From: an uncultured Saprospiraceae bacterium
Lineage (GTDB): Bacteria > Bacteroidota > Bacteroidia > Chitinophagales > Saprospiraceae
Assembly (NCBI GenBank): GCA_937980645.1
Contig: CALJPQ010000010.1
Location: 1-64,000 of the forward strand
Direction: 5' to 3'
DNA: 64,000 nucleotides
Position numbers and translations under genes: made by a program. This document shows, one piece after another, positions 16,614 to 24,681 of this stretch; position 1 is the stretch's first letter, and each line of letters begins with the position of its first letter. The notes beneath the pieces were generated by a model that was given only the letters and a program-made list of their open reading frames with translations, was not told where the DNA came from and searched no databases.

Positions 16614-17369
16614 TCAGGTGTCTGCTTCGCGCCCGGCGGCAAAAGTGCGGCAATCATCGGTTTTCTCGTGCATTGCTGTCCAGACTAAATTGGGCGAAGG
16701 CATGGGTTTGCCCAGCCATTCGCCGATGGAACGGGCACGGTAGCCCAGCGCTTCTAACCAGCGGCGCAGTTCGGCGCGTTGCTCCGGGTTATCCTCCAGG
16801 ATGAGGACGGGCCGGTCGCGCCGGATGACCTGCTCACCGCCGCGCAGGACGTTTAATTCGCAGCCCTCGACATCTATCTTAATGAGGTCCAGCGTGCACT
16901 CCTCGACGAACGGCTGGTCGTCCAGACGCTCCATGCGCACCGCCACCTCGCGAAACCCTTCAGCAAAGGGCAACGCCCGCTCAGCCGCCGACGCCCAGCC
17001 CGCTAGCAGCTGCCCCCGATAAACGGGTATGCGCAGCGTAACAGCCCCCGTATAGTCAGATAAACCGTAAGCAAACACGTGCAAATTAGCCCTCCGGCTG
17101 TGCCACAGGTCGAAGTCCTCTTGCGCATTGGCCTCAAAGGCATACACCTGCTCAAAGCAGCGCGCCATATAGTAAGCATAATAACCGTGGTTGGCTCCCA
17201 CATCCACAGCCGTACGCAAATGCGGACACAGGCGGCGCAAATAGCGCAGCTCTGGCTCGGCCTCCGGGCTGTACCAGTACGCCGTCGCACGCACGGGCAA
17301 GCGCCATTCCGGCGGAAAAAAGCCCTTGCTGTATCTCAGAAAACGGTCAGTCCAACGCGAGAACGACAT
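16614..17369 (-). CDS. FkbM family methyltransferase
   Basis: 251 residues starting at the ATG at 17367-17369. Motif I is RTAVDVGANHGYYAYYMAR near residue 52, followed by VYAFEANAQEDFDLW and the FkbM signature LDLIKIDVEGCELNVLRGG. It has only limited similarity to the FkbM protein encoded just downstream, so this is not a recent duplication. The gap to recO upstream is 30 bp, which places both methyltransferases in the recO transcription unit. Likely a glycan O-methyltransferase, acceptor unknown. Confidence 0.85.
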   Translation of the reverse strand: MSFSRWTDRFLRYSKGFFPPEWRLPVRATAYWYSPEAEPELRYLRRLCPHLRTAVDVGANHGYYAYYMARCFEQVYAFEANAQEDFDLWHSRRANLHVFAYGLSDYTGAVTLRIPVYRGQLLAGWASAAERALPFAEGFREVAVRMERLDDQPFVEECTLDLIKIDVEGCELNVLRGGEQVIRRDRPVLILEDNPEQRAELRRWLEALGYRARSIGEWLGKPMPSPNLVWTAMHEKTDDCRTFAAGREADT

Positions 17370-17399
17370 GGCTCAGGTCATTTTTCATTTTTTCATCTT

Positions 17400-18128
17400 T
17401 CACTTCCCCAGTACCATGTCTAAAATTTCCGGCGTGCGGACGGCCTGAAAGCCCGGCACCCGGAAGCGATAGAAGAGCAGCAGACCCTCGAGCAAGGTCT
17501 TGCGCTCCGAACGCGACAGAGCAACCTCATGACACCGTTGCAACGGTTGTTCGAGCAGCGCGCACAGTTGGGCGGAGGCATGAGCATTTAGCCCAAAAGC
17601 GTGTTCGGGCAGAGCGGGCGCAAAAAGCCCTTCCTGAGCGTCGAAGAAGATGGGCCGGTGGTCGGTGGGTTCGATTTGCAGACCCACATAGGCCGAAAGG
17701 TGGAGCAGGAAGTGCAGATGCAGGTTGGCAAGGGGGTGCTCGGTTTGGTCGAGCCAGCACAGGTTCTCTTCCAAAAAGGCAAACAGAGGTGGGTTTTCTT
17801 CGCCCTCATGGATGATTTTGCGGCACACTTCAGCCATAAAGAGGGCCACAGCGCCGCGGCGAACGTCGAAAGGGATGCGCTGGAATACCACAGCCGCACG
17901 CATTTCCTTGAGGCGATTGAGGTGGTGCGCGCTGTCGCGGAAATAGCAGACCATGTCCACAATCGTCATGGGCTGAAAGAGGCTATACGGCATGCGCGCT
18001 TTGGGTGTTCGGACGCCTCCGGCAATAAAGCCACGCAGCCCCTGCGCTTCGGTGAAGATGTCCGAAATGACGCTGGTTTCGCCGTATTTGCGCGTGTGAA
18101 AGACAATGCCTCGAGTATGCAACAGCAT
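17400..18128 (-). CDS. recO: DNA repair protein RecO
   Basis: 242 residues. The ATG at 18126-18128 begins the canonical RecO OB-fold start (MLLHTRGIVFHTRKYGETS); the frame is open further upstream but overlaps the preceding gene. GFIAGGVRTPK is the conserved strand of the N-terminal DNA-binding domain, and a helical C-terminal domain follows (LHFLLHLSAYVGLQ). RecO loads RecA onto SSB-coated DNA together with RecR. The Cys4 zinc finger of some RecO proteins is absent, as is usual in Bacteroidota. It lies 5 bp downstream of the M90-like gene. Confidence 0.92.
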   Translation of the reverse strand: MLLHTRGIVFHTRKYGETSVISDIFTEAQGLRGFIAGGVRTPKARMPYSLFQPMTIVDMVCYFRDSAHHLNRLKEMRAAVVFQRIPFDVRRGAVALFMAEVCRKIIHEGEENPPLFAFLEENLCWLDQTEHPLANLHLHFLLHLSAYVGLQIEPTDHRPIFFDAQEGLFAPALPEHAFGLNAHASAQLCALLEQPLQRCHEVALSRSERKTLLEGLLLFYRFRVPGFQAVRTPEILDMVLGK

Positions 18129-18133
18129 GGCAA

Positions 18134-18970
18134 TTAGCGCGGTGGTGAGCCGCCAAAAACGGCGTCTAAGGCAGTAGCCACTTCCGGCAAGACGGCCCGG
18201 AACGCCTGCGGAAATAAAAAGTAGTGGTGAATGGCCACGGGCAGTGGCTCCAGGCCGGCCAGACCAACGACCGACTCCACATGGGCGCGCGACATACGGC
18301 TGCAAGCCTCCAGCCGCATCCAAATGTCTGGCGCGTCGAGCGCAGGATAAGGGCGGTCAGGGTATGTCAGCACAAATGCTTTGGCGTATTCGTGCATGCC
18401 GATGTTATACATCGAGCCAGGCTGCAGAAAGCTAGCCATAAGCTGCTCGGCCGAGAAGAGCAGGCAACCGTCGGGAGCGTAGAGCTCTGAGGCGTGGGGG
18501 TAATCGTGCTGCGGAGAGGGAAAGGGATAAGGGTAAACGACCACCTTTTCCAATTTGGAAAACAGAAACTTCGGCTCGTTCCAGGTGAGCGTTACGGCCT
18601 GCGTGGCCAGCGCCAGCTGGATGTCTAACGGCAGTGGCTGCTCTTCGGGCCAGCCCATGGGCATCCAGTCGGTACCCATCATGAACAGGGCGATACGATG
18701 GCGAAAACGCTGCCTGTCGGCGGCAGAGAGCGCGCGATAAAAAACGCTGCCGCGCTCCAGGAGCGCGCGCAACGCATCTGGCAATTCAGGCGGGCGCCGG
18801 GAATACCACCACCAATTGATTTGCGGGCTAAAAATCCAGACAACCGCACCGACAAGCACAAAGGGAATGATCCATGGAGCGTAGTCGCTGTCATCCCAGG
18901 CTAAATAGAGAAAAAAAAGCGCGCCGGCCGCAAAAGGCAACAGAAGCAGGTGGGCAAATGTCTGACGCAT
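18134..18970 (-). CDS. M90 (MtfA)-like membrane protein with an altered metal-binding motif
   Basis: 278 residues with two N-terminal hydrophobic segments (about 5-24 and 32-48). A cytoplasmic-type domain follows, with features of the MtfA/M90 metallopeptidase family: FRHRIALFM, then LATQAVTLTW, then KVVVYPYPFPSP and IGMHEYAKAFV. In true M90 enzymes the last block is HExxH; here it reads H193-E-Y-A-K197, so the second zinc-binding His is replaced by Lys. The protein is therefore either inactive as a protease or uses another ligand. It heads the recO-FkbM-FkbM transcription unit. The family assignment rests on pattern reading only. Confidence 0.55.
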   Translation of the reverse strand: MRQTFAHLLLLPFAAGALFFLYLAWDDSDYAPWIIPFVLVGAVVWIFSPQINWWWYSRRPPELPDALRALLERGSVFYRALSAADRQRFRHRIALFMMGTDWMPMGWPEEQPLPLDIQLALATQAVTLTWNEPKFLFSKLEKVVVYPYPFPSPQHDYPHASELYAPDGCLLFSAEQLMASFLQPGSMYNIGMHEYAKAFVLTYPDRPYPALDAPDIWMRLEACSRMSRAHVESVVGLAGLEPLPVAIHHYFLFPQAFRAVLPEVATALDAVFGGSPPR

Positions 18971-18977
18971 AGGCAGG

Positions 18978-18985
18978 CAAAATTA
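18978..18985 (-). promoter_or_regulatory. -7 promoter box of the M90-like/recO/FkbM operon
   Basis: The minus strand reads TAATTTTG, a full TAnnTTTG match, ending 7 nt before the ATG at 18970. This predicts a leaderless or nearly leaderless transcript. Confidence 0.5.
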
Positions 18986-19015
18986 CGCGAAACCGCTCAA
19001 CCTACCATCGGCCAC

Positions 19016-19120
19016 AGAGGTGTCGTCTTCGAGGCACGAGAAGGCGACACCTCTGTATCCCCCCACAGGCGACACCTCCCGATGGGAGATATCGCCTCAA
19101 ATTCATGCGTTCGTGGCTAC
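19016..19120. repeat. Intergenic hairpin repeat, copy 1
   Basis: Two adjacent inverted repeats. The first has 15-nt arms at 19016-19030 and 19040-19054 (one mismatch); the second has 14-nt arms at 19067-19080 and 19084-19097 (two mismatches). Both use the word GCGACACCTC or its variant. The block 19067-19120 aligns with 27218-27271 at 45 of 54 positions by my count, including the shared tail ending GTGGCTAC. It lies between the M90-like operon promoter and the tRNA-Phe promoter. Confidence 0.75.
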
Positions 19121-19231
19121 ACCTCGTTCGTGCATTCCCATCAAATACCTGTTTTTCAGGGTATTACATCATTGAGGTAAAAGCCATCAGGCTAGTAAAG
19201 TCGCTGGTGATGCAAAAAAATATTGACAGGA

Positions 19232-19264
19232 TTTGTTGGTATGAAAACGGTGCCTATATCTTTG
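19232..19264 (+). promoter_or_regulatory. Promoter of tRNA-Phe
   Basis: A TATCTTTG -7 box lies at 19257-19264 and a TTTG -33 element at 19232-19235. The -7 box ends 19 nt before the tRNA 5' end. Confidence 0.6.
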
Positions 19265-19283
19265 CCGCCGCATTTGCGTAAAT

Positions 19284-19356
<73 letters not shown>

Positions 19357-19372
19357 CTCAGCACACCGCACT

Positions 19373-19411
19373 GGCCCGAAGGAAGTGTTCATTCCTTCGG
19401 GCCTATTTTTA
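19373..19411 (+). terminator. Rho-independent terminator after tRNA-Phe
   Basis: Perfect 12-bp stem GGCCCGAAGGAA / TTCCTTCGGGCC (19373-19384 and 19392-19403) with a 7-nt loop, followed by TATTTTTA. It ends only about 12 nt before the lpxK start codon, so lpxK depends on read-through or on an unseen promoter. Confidence 0.85.
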
Positions 19412-19422
19412 TCGGTCAGGTC

Positions 19423-20490
19423 ATGGCGGAAGACATCGTCATTCGGATACTGCTGGCGCCTTTTTCCTTGCTGTACGGCATTGCCGTTGGGGTACGCAAT
19501 ACCCTGTATCGGCTGGGCGTGCTCAAAAGTGCGCGGTTCGATATTCCAGTGATTTCCGTGGGCAATTTGACGGTAGGTGGTGCAGGCAAAAGCCCGCATA
19601 TCGAATATTTAGTGCGTTGGTTGGACCAGTACATCGAAGTGGCTGTGCTCAGTCGCGGGTACGGGCGCAAGACGCAGGGATATCGCCCGGTCAGCGTGAT
19701 AGATACCGCTACGGAGGTGGGCGACGAGCCGCTTCAGATTAAGCGCAAGTTTCCTCATGTACCCGTGTGCGTCAGCGAGAGCCGCGTGCTGGGCATTCCG
19801 GAGCTGGTGCGCCGCAACCCGGAAGTTCAGTGCATTTTGCTCGACGACGCCTTCCAGCACCTGGCCGTAACACCCGGGCTGAACATCCTGCTTACCGAAT
19901 ACAGCCGCCCGTTCACGCGCGACTGGCTTCTGCCCTCAGGGCGACTGCGCGAAAGCCGCAGTGGCTATCGGCGCGCCGACTTAATCATAGTCACCAAATG
20001 CCCGCCCGAACTGACGGAGGAACAGCGCACCGCCTTAGTGCAAGAAATCGCACCTCTGCCGCGCCAGCGCGTGTTCTTCTCGCGCTATCAGTACGACGAG
20101 CCCTATGACTTGCTGCGCCCCGACGTACGTCGTCCGTTAGACACGCACACGGATGCGCTCTTAGTCAGCGCCATTGCACATACCGACTACTTGCTAAGCT
20201 ACCTGGGCCAGCAGATGCGCTCGGTCTATGCTTTTGAATTTGCCGACCATCACTACTTCACCGACAGCGACCTGGAGGATATTCGTAAGCGTTTCGAGGC
20301 CCTGCCCGGCTCCAACAAAATTCTGCTCACCACCGAAAAAGACGCCACCCGCCTGGAGCGCTACAACGATTATTTTTGGAAACACCAGATGCCGGTGTAT
20401 GTCCTGCCGGTGCGCGTCGTCTTCGACCGCGACGACGAGGCAGCCTTCCAGGCTGAAGTGAAGCGCTTCTTGCTGGAATTCAGGGTTTAA
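19423..20490 (+). CDS. lpxK: Tetraacyldisaccharide 4'-kinase
   Basis: 355 residues. The ATG at 19423 is preferred; an upstream start at 19327 lies inside tRNA-Phe. The N-terminal hydrophobic helix (LAPFSLLYGIAVGVRN) anchors the protein at the inner membrane. The P-loop region is SVGNLTVGGAGKSPHIEYLV, followed by the VLSRGYGRKTQGY and DDAFQHLAV blocks typical of LpxK. It phosphorylates the 4' position of the tetraacyldisaccharide precursor of lipid A at the cytoplasmic face. The position usually written GKTP reads GKSP here. It converges on murQ with an 11-bp overlap of the 3' ends. Confidence 0.95.
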   Translation: MAEDIVIRILLAPFSLLYGIAVGVRNTLYRLGVLKSARFDIPVISVGNLTVGGAGKSPHIEYLVRWLDQYIEVAVLSRGYGRKTQGYRPVSVIDTATEVGDEPLQIKRKFPHVPVCVSESRVLGIPELVRRNPEVQCILLDDAFQHLAVTPGLNILLTEYSRPFTRDWLLPSGRLRESRSGYRRADLIIVTKCPPELTEEQRTALVQEIAPLPRQRVFFSRYQYDEPYDLLRPDVRRPLDTHTDALLVSAIAHTDYLLSYLGQQMRSVYAFEFADHHYFTDSDLEDIRKRFEALPGSNKILLTTEKDATRLERYNDYFWKHQMPVYVLPVRVVFDRDDEAAFQAEVKRFLLEFRV

Positions 20491-21286
20491 AAGCAGCTAT
20501 AGCCTCTCGCACACTGCCGTGATTCAGGAGCAGACGCCGAGCGCTTTCTTGGTCCAGGCCCGTGGCCTGGGCTACCATACGGGTGCCGCGGGCGATGAGC
20601 TTATTGTTGCTCAGCTGCATGTCCACCATCTTGTTATCCTGCACGCGGCCTAGCCGAATCATAGCGGTAGTAGAAATCATGTTCAGCACCAGCTTCTGCG
20701 CCGTACCGGCTTTCATGCGGGTGCTTCCGGTAACGAACTCCGGGCCAGTAACCACGAGTATCGGGTAGTCGGCCTCAGCCAACACAGGCGCGCCGGGGTT
20801 ACAGGTGATGCAGCCGGTGGGTATGCCGTGCTGCCGGCAGGTGCGCAGGCCGTGCACGACGTAAGGCGTGGTGCCGGAGGCGGCGATGCCGACGACAAAG
20901 TCCTGTTCGTCAATCTGATGCGCTCGGAGGTCTTCCCAGGCCTGCGTCTCACTGTCTTCTGCCCCTTCAACGGCCTTGCGGATAGCGCCGTCGCCGCCGG
21001 CGATGAGGCCTATCACCCAGCCCGGAGGCGCACCGTAGGTGGGCGGTATTTCTGAGGCGTCCACAATACCCAGCCGACCGCTGGTGCCCGCCCCGATGTA
21101 AAAGAGGCGCCCCCCTGCGGCCATGCGAGGCACCAACGCCTCTACCAAGGCCTCAATCTGCGGCAAGGCTCGCTCCACGGCGAAGGGAACGGTTTTGTCT
21201 TCAGCGTTGATGCGCTCTAGCAGCTCGCGCGTGCTGAGCGTCTCCAAATGCCGGTGTGGAGACGATTGTTCGGTAATAAGTTGCAT
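20480..21286 (-). CDS. murQ: N-acetylmuramic acid 6-phosphate etherase
   Basis: 268 residues. The SIS fold is evident from FYIGAGTSGRLGIVDASEIP, followed by VVGIAASGTTPYVVHGL and VTGPEFVTGSTRMKAGTAQK. MurQ cleaves the lactyl ether of MurNAc-6-P to give GlcNAc-6-P and D-lactate during murein recycling. The family is normally close to 300 residues, so this is a slightly short member. No anmK or other recycling gene adjoins it, although the secreted NagZ-type GH3 at 7.3 kb could serve the same pathway. A variant -7 box (GAATTTTG) lies on the minus strand at 21326-21333. Confidence 0.95.
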   Translation of the reverse strand: MQLITEQSSPHRHLETLSTRELLERINAEDKTVPFAVERALPQIEALVEALVPRMAAGGRLFYIGAGTSGRLGIVDASEIPPTYGAPPGWVIGLIAGGDGAIRKAVEGAEDSETQAWEDLRAHQIDEQDFVVGIAASGTTPYVVHGLRTCRQHGIPTGCITCNPGAPVLAEADYPILVVTGPEFVTGSTRMKAGTAQKLVLNMISTTAMIRLGRVQDNKMVDMQLSNNKLIARGTRMVAQATGLDQESARRLLLNHGSVREAIAAFKP

Positions 21287-21453
21287 AGGCAGAGAGGGCG
21301 TCAGAGCCGCTAATGGTTACGGCGGCAAAATTCGGCGGATTTGGCGGGTTATCATTGACCGAATGCGAGCAAAATGCCCGCACGCCGGCGTATAAAAGCA
21401 ATTAAACCGGGTTGCACTCCAGATCATGAGACGCCGGCGCCTTGCCCGAAGGC

Positions 21454-22476
21454 TTACGGGCAACCATTCTGGCGCAGGCCCATCCAGGCAGGCTCCTCCA
21501 TTTCAGTAACCCGGACGGCTTCTATCTGTTGCGCTACCCAGGCGTAGGTGGCACGCATGCCCACCTCCAGCGGATAATTGGGTGCCCAGTCCAGCACCTT
21601 TCGGATGAGGGTATTGTCGGAATTGCGCCCGCGCACGCCCTGCGGGCCAGGCACATTCCGGATACTTAGACGCTTGCCGGAGATGCGAACGACTAAGCGC
21701 GCCAGGTCGTTGATAGCGACCATTTCATCTGAGCCAATGTTGATCGGTTCCGAAAAATGCGAGGCCATCAGGCGGCGCACTGCTTCGATACATTCGTCAA
21801 TGTAGAGGAAAGAGCGAGTCTGTTGGCCGTCGCCCCAGATTTCGATTTCGCCGCCATCGGGCGTTTCGGCCACTTTGCGGCACAAGGCTGCCGGCGCCTT
21901 TTCCCGGCCACCGCGCCACACTCCCTCTGGGCCATAGATGTTGTGGAAGCGTGCAATACGGACATTCAGCCCATAGTTGCGCTGAAAAGATAAATAAAGC
22001 CGCTCACTGAAGAGCTTCTCCCAGCCATACTCACTATCGGGCTGGGCTGGATAGGCGGAGTCTTCGCAGCAACGCGGGTTATCGGGGTCTTGCTGGTTGT
22101 AGGCCGGATAGATGCACGCCGAAGAGGAGTAAAACACCTTGCCCACGCGCTTCTGAACACACAACGGGAGAGTATTCAGGTTGATCAGCGCCGAGTTGTG
22201 CATGACGTCGGCATCGTTGTCGCCCGTGAAAATGTAACCTGCTCCACCCATGTCGGCGGCCAGCTGGTACACCTCGTCGAATGGGCGGTCGAGCACATTC
22301 TGGCATACGTATGGGTCGCGCAAATCGCCAAGGATGAAATCGTCGGCAGCCGTAGGCGAAAATTCCGGATATTTCAGATCCACACCGAGCACGTAGTAAC
22401 CCTCTGTCTTGAGCCGTCGCGCTAAATGGCTGCCGATAAAGCCGCCTGCACCACATATGAGCGCTGTTTTTTTCAT
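21454..22476 (-). CDS. NAD-dependent epimerase, GDP-mannose 3,5-epimerase-like
   Basis: 340 residues of the extended SDR family. The NAD-binding loop is CGAGGFIGSHLARRL near residue 8. The catalytic set of plant GDP-mannose 3,5-epimerase is complete: C121 in SSSACIYP, Y150-G-W-E-K154, and K193 in GGREKAPAA. Further blocks shared with that enzyme are NLNTL, FHNIYGPEG, GDGQQTRSFLYIDECIEAV, INIGSDEMVAIN and PGPQGVRGRNSDN. The reaction would convert GDP-D-mannose to GDP-L-galactose or GDP-L-gulose, a sugar donor for surface polysaccharide. It lies downstream of a GT4 glycosyltransferase gene on the same strand. A related epimerase or dehydratase acting on another nucleotide sugar remains possible. 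Confidence 0.82.
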   Translation of the reverse strand: MKKTALICGAGGFIGSHLARRLKTEGYYVLGVDLKYPEFSPTAADDFILGDLRDPYVCQNVLDRPFDEVYQLAADMGGAGYIFTGDNDADVMHNSALINLNTLPLCVQKRVGKVFYSSSACIYPAYNQQDPDNPRCCEDSAYPAQPDSEYGWEKLFSERLYLSFQRNYGLNVRIARFHNIYGPEGVWRGGREKAPAALCRKVAETPDGGEIEIWGDGQQTRSFLYIDECIEAVRRLMASHFSEPINIGSDEMVAINDLARLVVRISGKRLSIRNVPGPQGVRGRNSDNTLIRKVLDWAPNYPLEVGMRATYAWVAQQIEAVRVTEMEEPAWMGLRQNGCP

Positions 22477-22568
22477 ACTTAAAAGCAGTTTTCAGGGATT
22501 AAAGGAAACACGAAAGGCGTTCGAAGTTTCATAAAAACGAATGCAGGCAATTGCTGTTACTCGAGCGG

Positions 22569-22576
22569 CAAAATTA
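22569..22576 (-). promoter_or_regulatory. -7 promoter box for the epimerase gene
   Basis: The minus strand reads TAATTTTG (full TAnnTTTG match), 92 nt upstream of the ATG at 22476 and downstream of the GT4 gene, so the epimerase can be transcribed separately. Confidence 0.45.
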
Positions 22577-22677
22577 GATACCCCCATGTAAAGCACGTAT
22601 TAACGCCGTATTGCGTTTTGCGTCCTCTCAACGACGGTTGGCCATTTACTTGCCTGCTGCCGGGCGATACGTAAAAT

Positions 22678-23883
22678 TTATTGGTTCGCCTCGGCCTTAC
22701 AGGCGTCCAAAAGCCTCTCTGCCAGACGTTTGTGATCAAATTGTGCTTCGCAAAAGACCCGCGCGTGGCGTCCCAAATGCACCAGATTACCGCCTTGTTC
22801 AGCGCAAAAGCGCACCGCCTCGACGAACGCAGGCGCATCGTCGGCGACCAATGCTTCGACGCCGTGCCGCGCTGGAACTCCCTCCAGCCCCACAGAAGTG
22901 CTGAGCACTACGCGGCCCAAAGCCATCGCCTCCACAATCTTAGCGCGCATACCGCCGCCCGAAAGCAACGGGACCACGAGCACCGGATGCGCGTTCAGGA
23001 AAGCCGCAGCGTCGGGCACCTCTCCATGTACGTACACCCGCGGCAAACGCAGCTGACGCACCCACGCAGGCGTGTTCCGCCCAGCGATGTGGAATGTGAG
23101 GCTTGGAAATGCCGGCGCCAACAACGGCATCCAGACCTCGCGCAAAAACCACTGCAGCCCCTCGACGTTAGGGAGCCAGTCTAAGGAGCCGATAAAGCAC
23201 AGGCTTAGCGGCTGCTCAAAACTCCGCTCGTCGGGGTGATAAGCTCCTGCGTCCACACCTATGGGCACGACTACAGCCGGCTTTTGAAAGCCCCAGCTGC
23301 GGAAGGTGGCCACGTCTCGCTCGCTAATGCCGACCAAAAGGTCGCAGTCGTGAATATGCATCTGCTCAAAGCGCTTTAGGCGCCGGGCCTGCAGGTTCAG
23401 GTACTGGCGCTTGAGGAAATGGCTGTGCCTGGCGATGCGTTCCCAGATTTCACTCTCTACATTGTGCGCTCGCAACGCTATACACGCCCGACTGTACTGC
23501 CGGATAAGCGGCACATAAGGCGCCAGATAAATGGTCTCCAGCAGCACGATGTCAAAGGTTTCGCGTCGCAGGATTTCTTCCAGTTGCTCCGCAAATGACT
23601 GGCTGACAAAGCGTTCGACATGATATGAGCGCCCAGAAAACAGGTTGCGCAGTGCGGGCCAGAGACGAATACGGTTGTCCACCGCTACAGCCCACACGTG
23701 TTCGTAGTGCTCCAGCGCCTCGGGTGTTTCCTGGCCTGCATACCAATGCCGGCGCGTATTCATGGCCAGCAGCGAAACGAAACTTCCGCACTGCCGTAAG
23801 GCGCGCGACAGATAGACAATGGCCATGCTCTCACCATCCTTGAGCGGATAGGGATATTTCTTGCATAGCTGCAGAATCTTCAC
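22678..23883 (-). CDS. GT4-type glycosyltransferase
   Basis: 401 residues. The start MKILQLCKKYPYPLKDGESM is the typical N-terminal strand-loop of GT-B enzymes. The acceptor domain covers about 1-190. The donor domain begins with PLSLCFIGSLDWLPNVEGLQ and ends with the nucleotide-sugar-binding segment VVPLLSGGGMRAKIVEAMALG, where the E of the EX7E motif lies. Such enzymes transfer sugars from nucleotide donors during surface polysaccharide or glycolipid assembly. It is transcribed away from lolD and precedes the GDP-mannose-epimerase-like gene, consistent with a small glycan unit. Donor and acceptor are unknown. Confidence 0.88.
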   Translation of the reverse strand: MKILQLCKKYPYPLKDGESMAIVYLSRALRQCGSFVSLLAMNTRRHWYAGQETPEALEHYEHVWAVAVDNRIRLWPALRNLFSGRSYHVERFVSQSFAEQLEEILRRETFDIVLLETIYLAPYVPLIRQYSRACIALRAHNVESEIWERIARHSHFLKRQYLNLQARRLKRFEQMHIHDCDLLVGISERDVATFRSWGFQKPAVVVPIGVDAGAYHPDERSFEQPLSLCFIGSLDWLPNVEGLQWFLREVWMPLLAPAFPSLTFHIAGRNTPAWVRQLRLPRVYVHGEVPDAAAFLNAHPVLVVPLLSGGGMRAKIVEAMALGRVVLSTSVGLEGVPARHGVEALVADDAPAFVEAVRFCAEQGGNLVHLGRHARVFCEAQFDHKRLAERLLDACKAEANQ

Positions 23884-23965
23884 AAGACAGATGGATTTGA
23901 GGCGCTCTGAGGCACCGTTTTTGGCATTGTGCTGTTGCGAATGCGGCGCGAAGCGCGGCAGGCGC

Positions 23966-23973
23966 TATCTTTG
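23966..23973 (+). promoter_or_regulatory. -7 promoter box of the lolD unit
   Basis: TATCTTTG, a full match to TAnnTTTG, 42 nt upstream of the lolD ATG at 24016. A TTG at about 23936 may serve as the -33 element. Confidence 0.5.
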
Positions 23974-24015
23974 CCCGCGCTCTTTAGTAAAGGGCAATCG
24001 TTTTTTTCAGCAAAC

Positions 24016-24675
24016 ATGGTACTGGAAGCGAAGAACATCCATAAATCCTTCGGCCGGCTACACATTCTCAAAGGCATAGATCTGTCGGTGGCGCAAGGCG
24101 AGATTGTGAGCATCGTGGGTAAGTCCGGTTCGGGCAAAAGTACGCTCTTGCACATTCTCGGCACGCTGGATCGCGCCGACCGGGGCGAAATCCGCATCCG
24201 CCAGACGGATATCCAACGACTACCGGCGCGTCAGCTGGCTGCTTTTCGCAATCGGCACATTGGCTTTGTGTTCCAGTTTCACCACTTGCTGCCCGAGTTT
24301 ACGGCCTTAGAAAACGTGTGTCTGCCCGGCTTCATCCAGAAAAAGCCTGCAGCACAGGTGCGCCAGCGCGCTACCGAACTGCTCGAATACCTGGGCCTGA
24401 GCCAGCGCCTGCACCACAAACCCACTGAACTGAGCGGTGGCGAGCAGCAGCGCGTTGCAGTGGCCCGCGCCTTGGTCAATCAGCCCGACATTGTCTTTGC
24501 CGACGAACCCACCGGCAACTTAGACAGCACCGCCTCTGCCGATCTGCACCGCCTCATCCAACAACTGCGCCGCGACTACGGCCAGACATTTGTCATCGTT
24601 ACGCACAATTACGAACTCGCCGAGCTCTCCGACCGCCGCTTAGAAATGCGCGATGGCGCGCTCCTGCAGGCCTGA
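24016..24675 (+). CDS. lolD: LolD-type ABC transporter ATP-binding protein
   Basis: 219 residues from the ATG at 24016 (MVLEAKNIHKSFG); the frame extends upstream through the promoter and is not used. Walker A is G35-K-S-G-S-G-K-S-T, the Q-loop lies in GFVFQFHHLLPEFTALENV, the signature is LSGGEQQRVAVARAL from L139, Walker B is DIVFADEPTGNLD, and the switch His lies in FVIVTHNYELA. LolD with LolC/E extracts lipoproteins from the inner membrane. MacB- and FtsE-type proteins look similar, and no permease gene is adjacent, so the LolD name is likely but not certain. Confidence 0.85.
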   Translation: MVLEAKNIHKSFGRLHILKGIDLSVAQGEIVSIVGKSGSGKSTLLHILGTLDRADRGEIRIRQTDIQRLPARQLAAFRNRHIGFVFQFHHLLPEFTALENVCLPGFIQKKPAAQVRQRATELLEYLGLSQRLHHKPTELSGGEQQRVAVARALVNQPDIVFADEPTGNLDSTASADLHRLIQQLRRDYGQTFVIVTHNYELAELSDRRLEMRDGALLQA

Positions 24676-24681
24676 AACACT

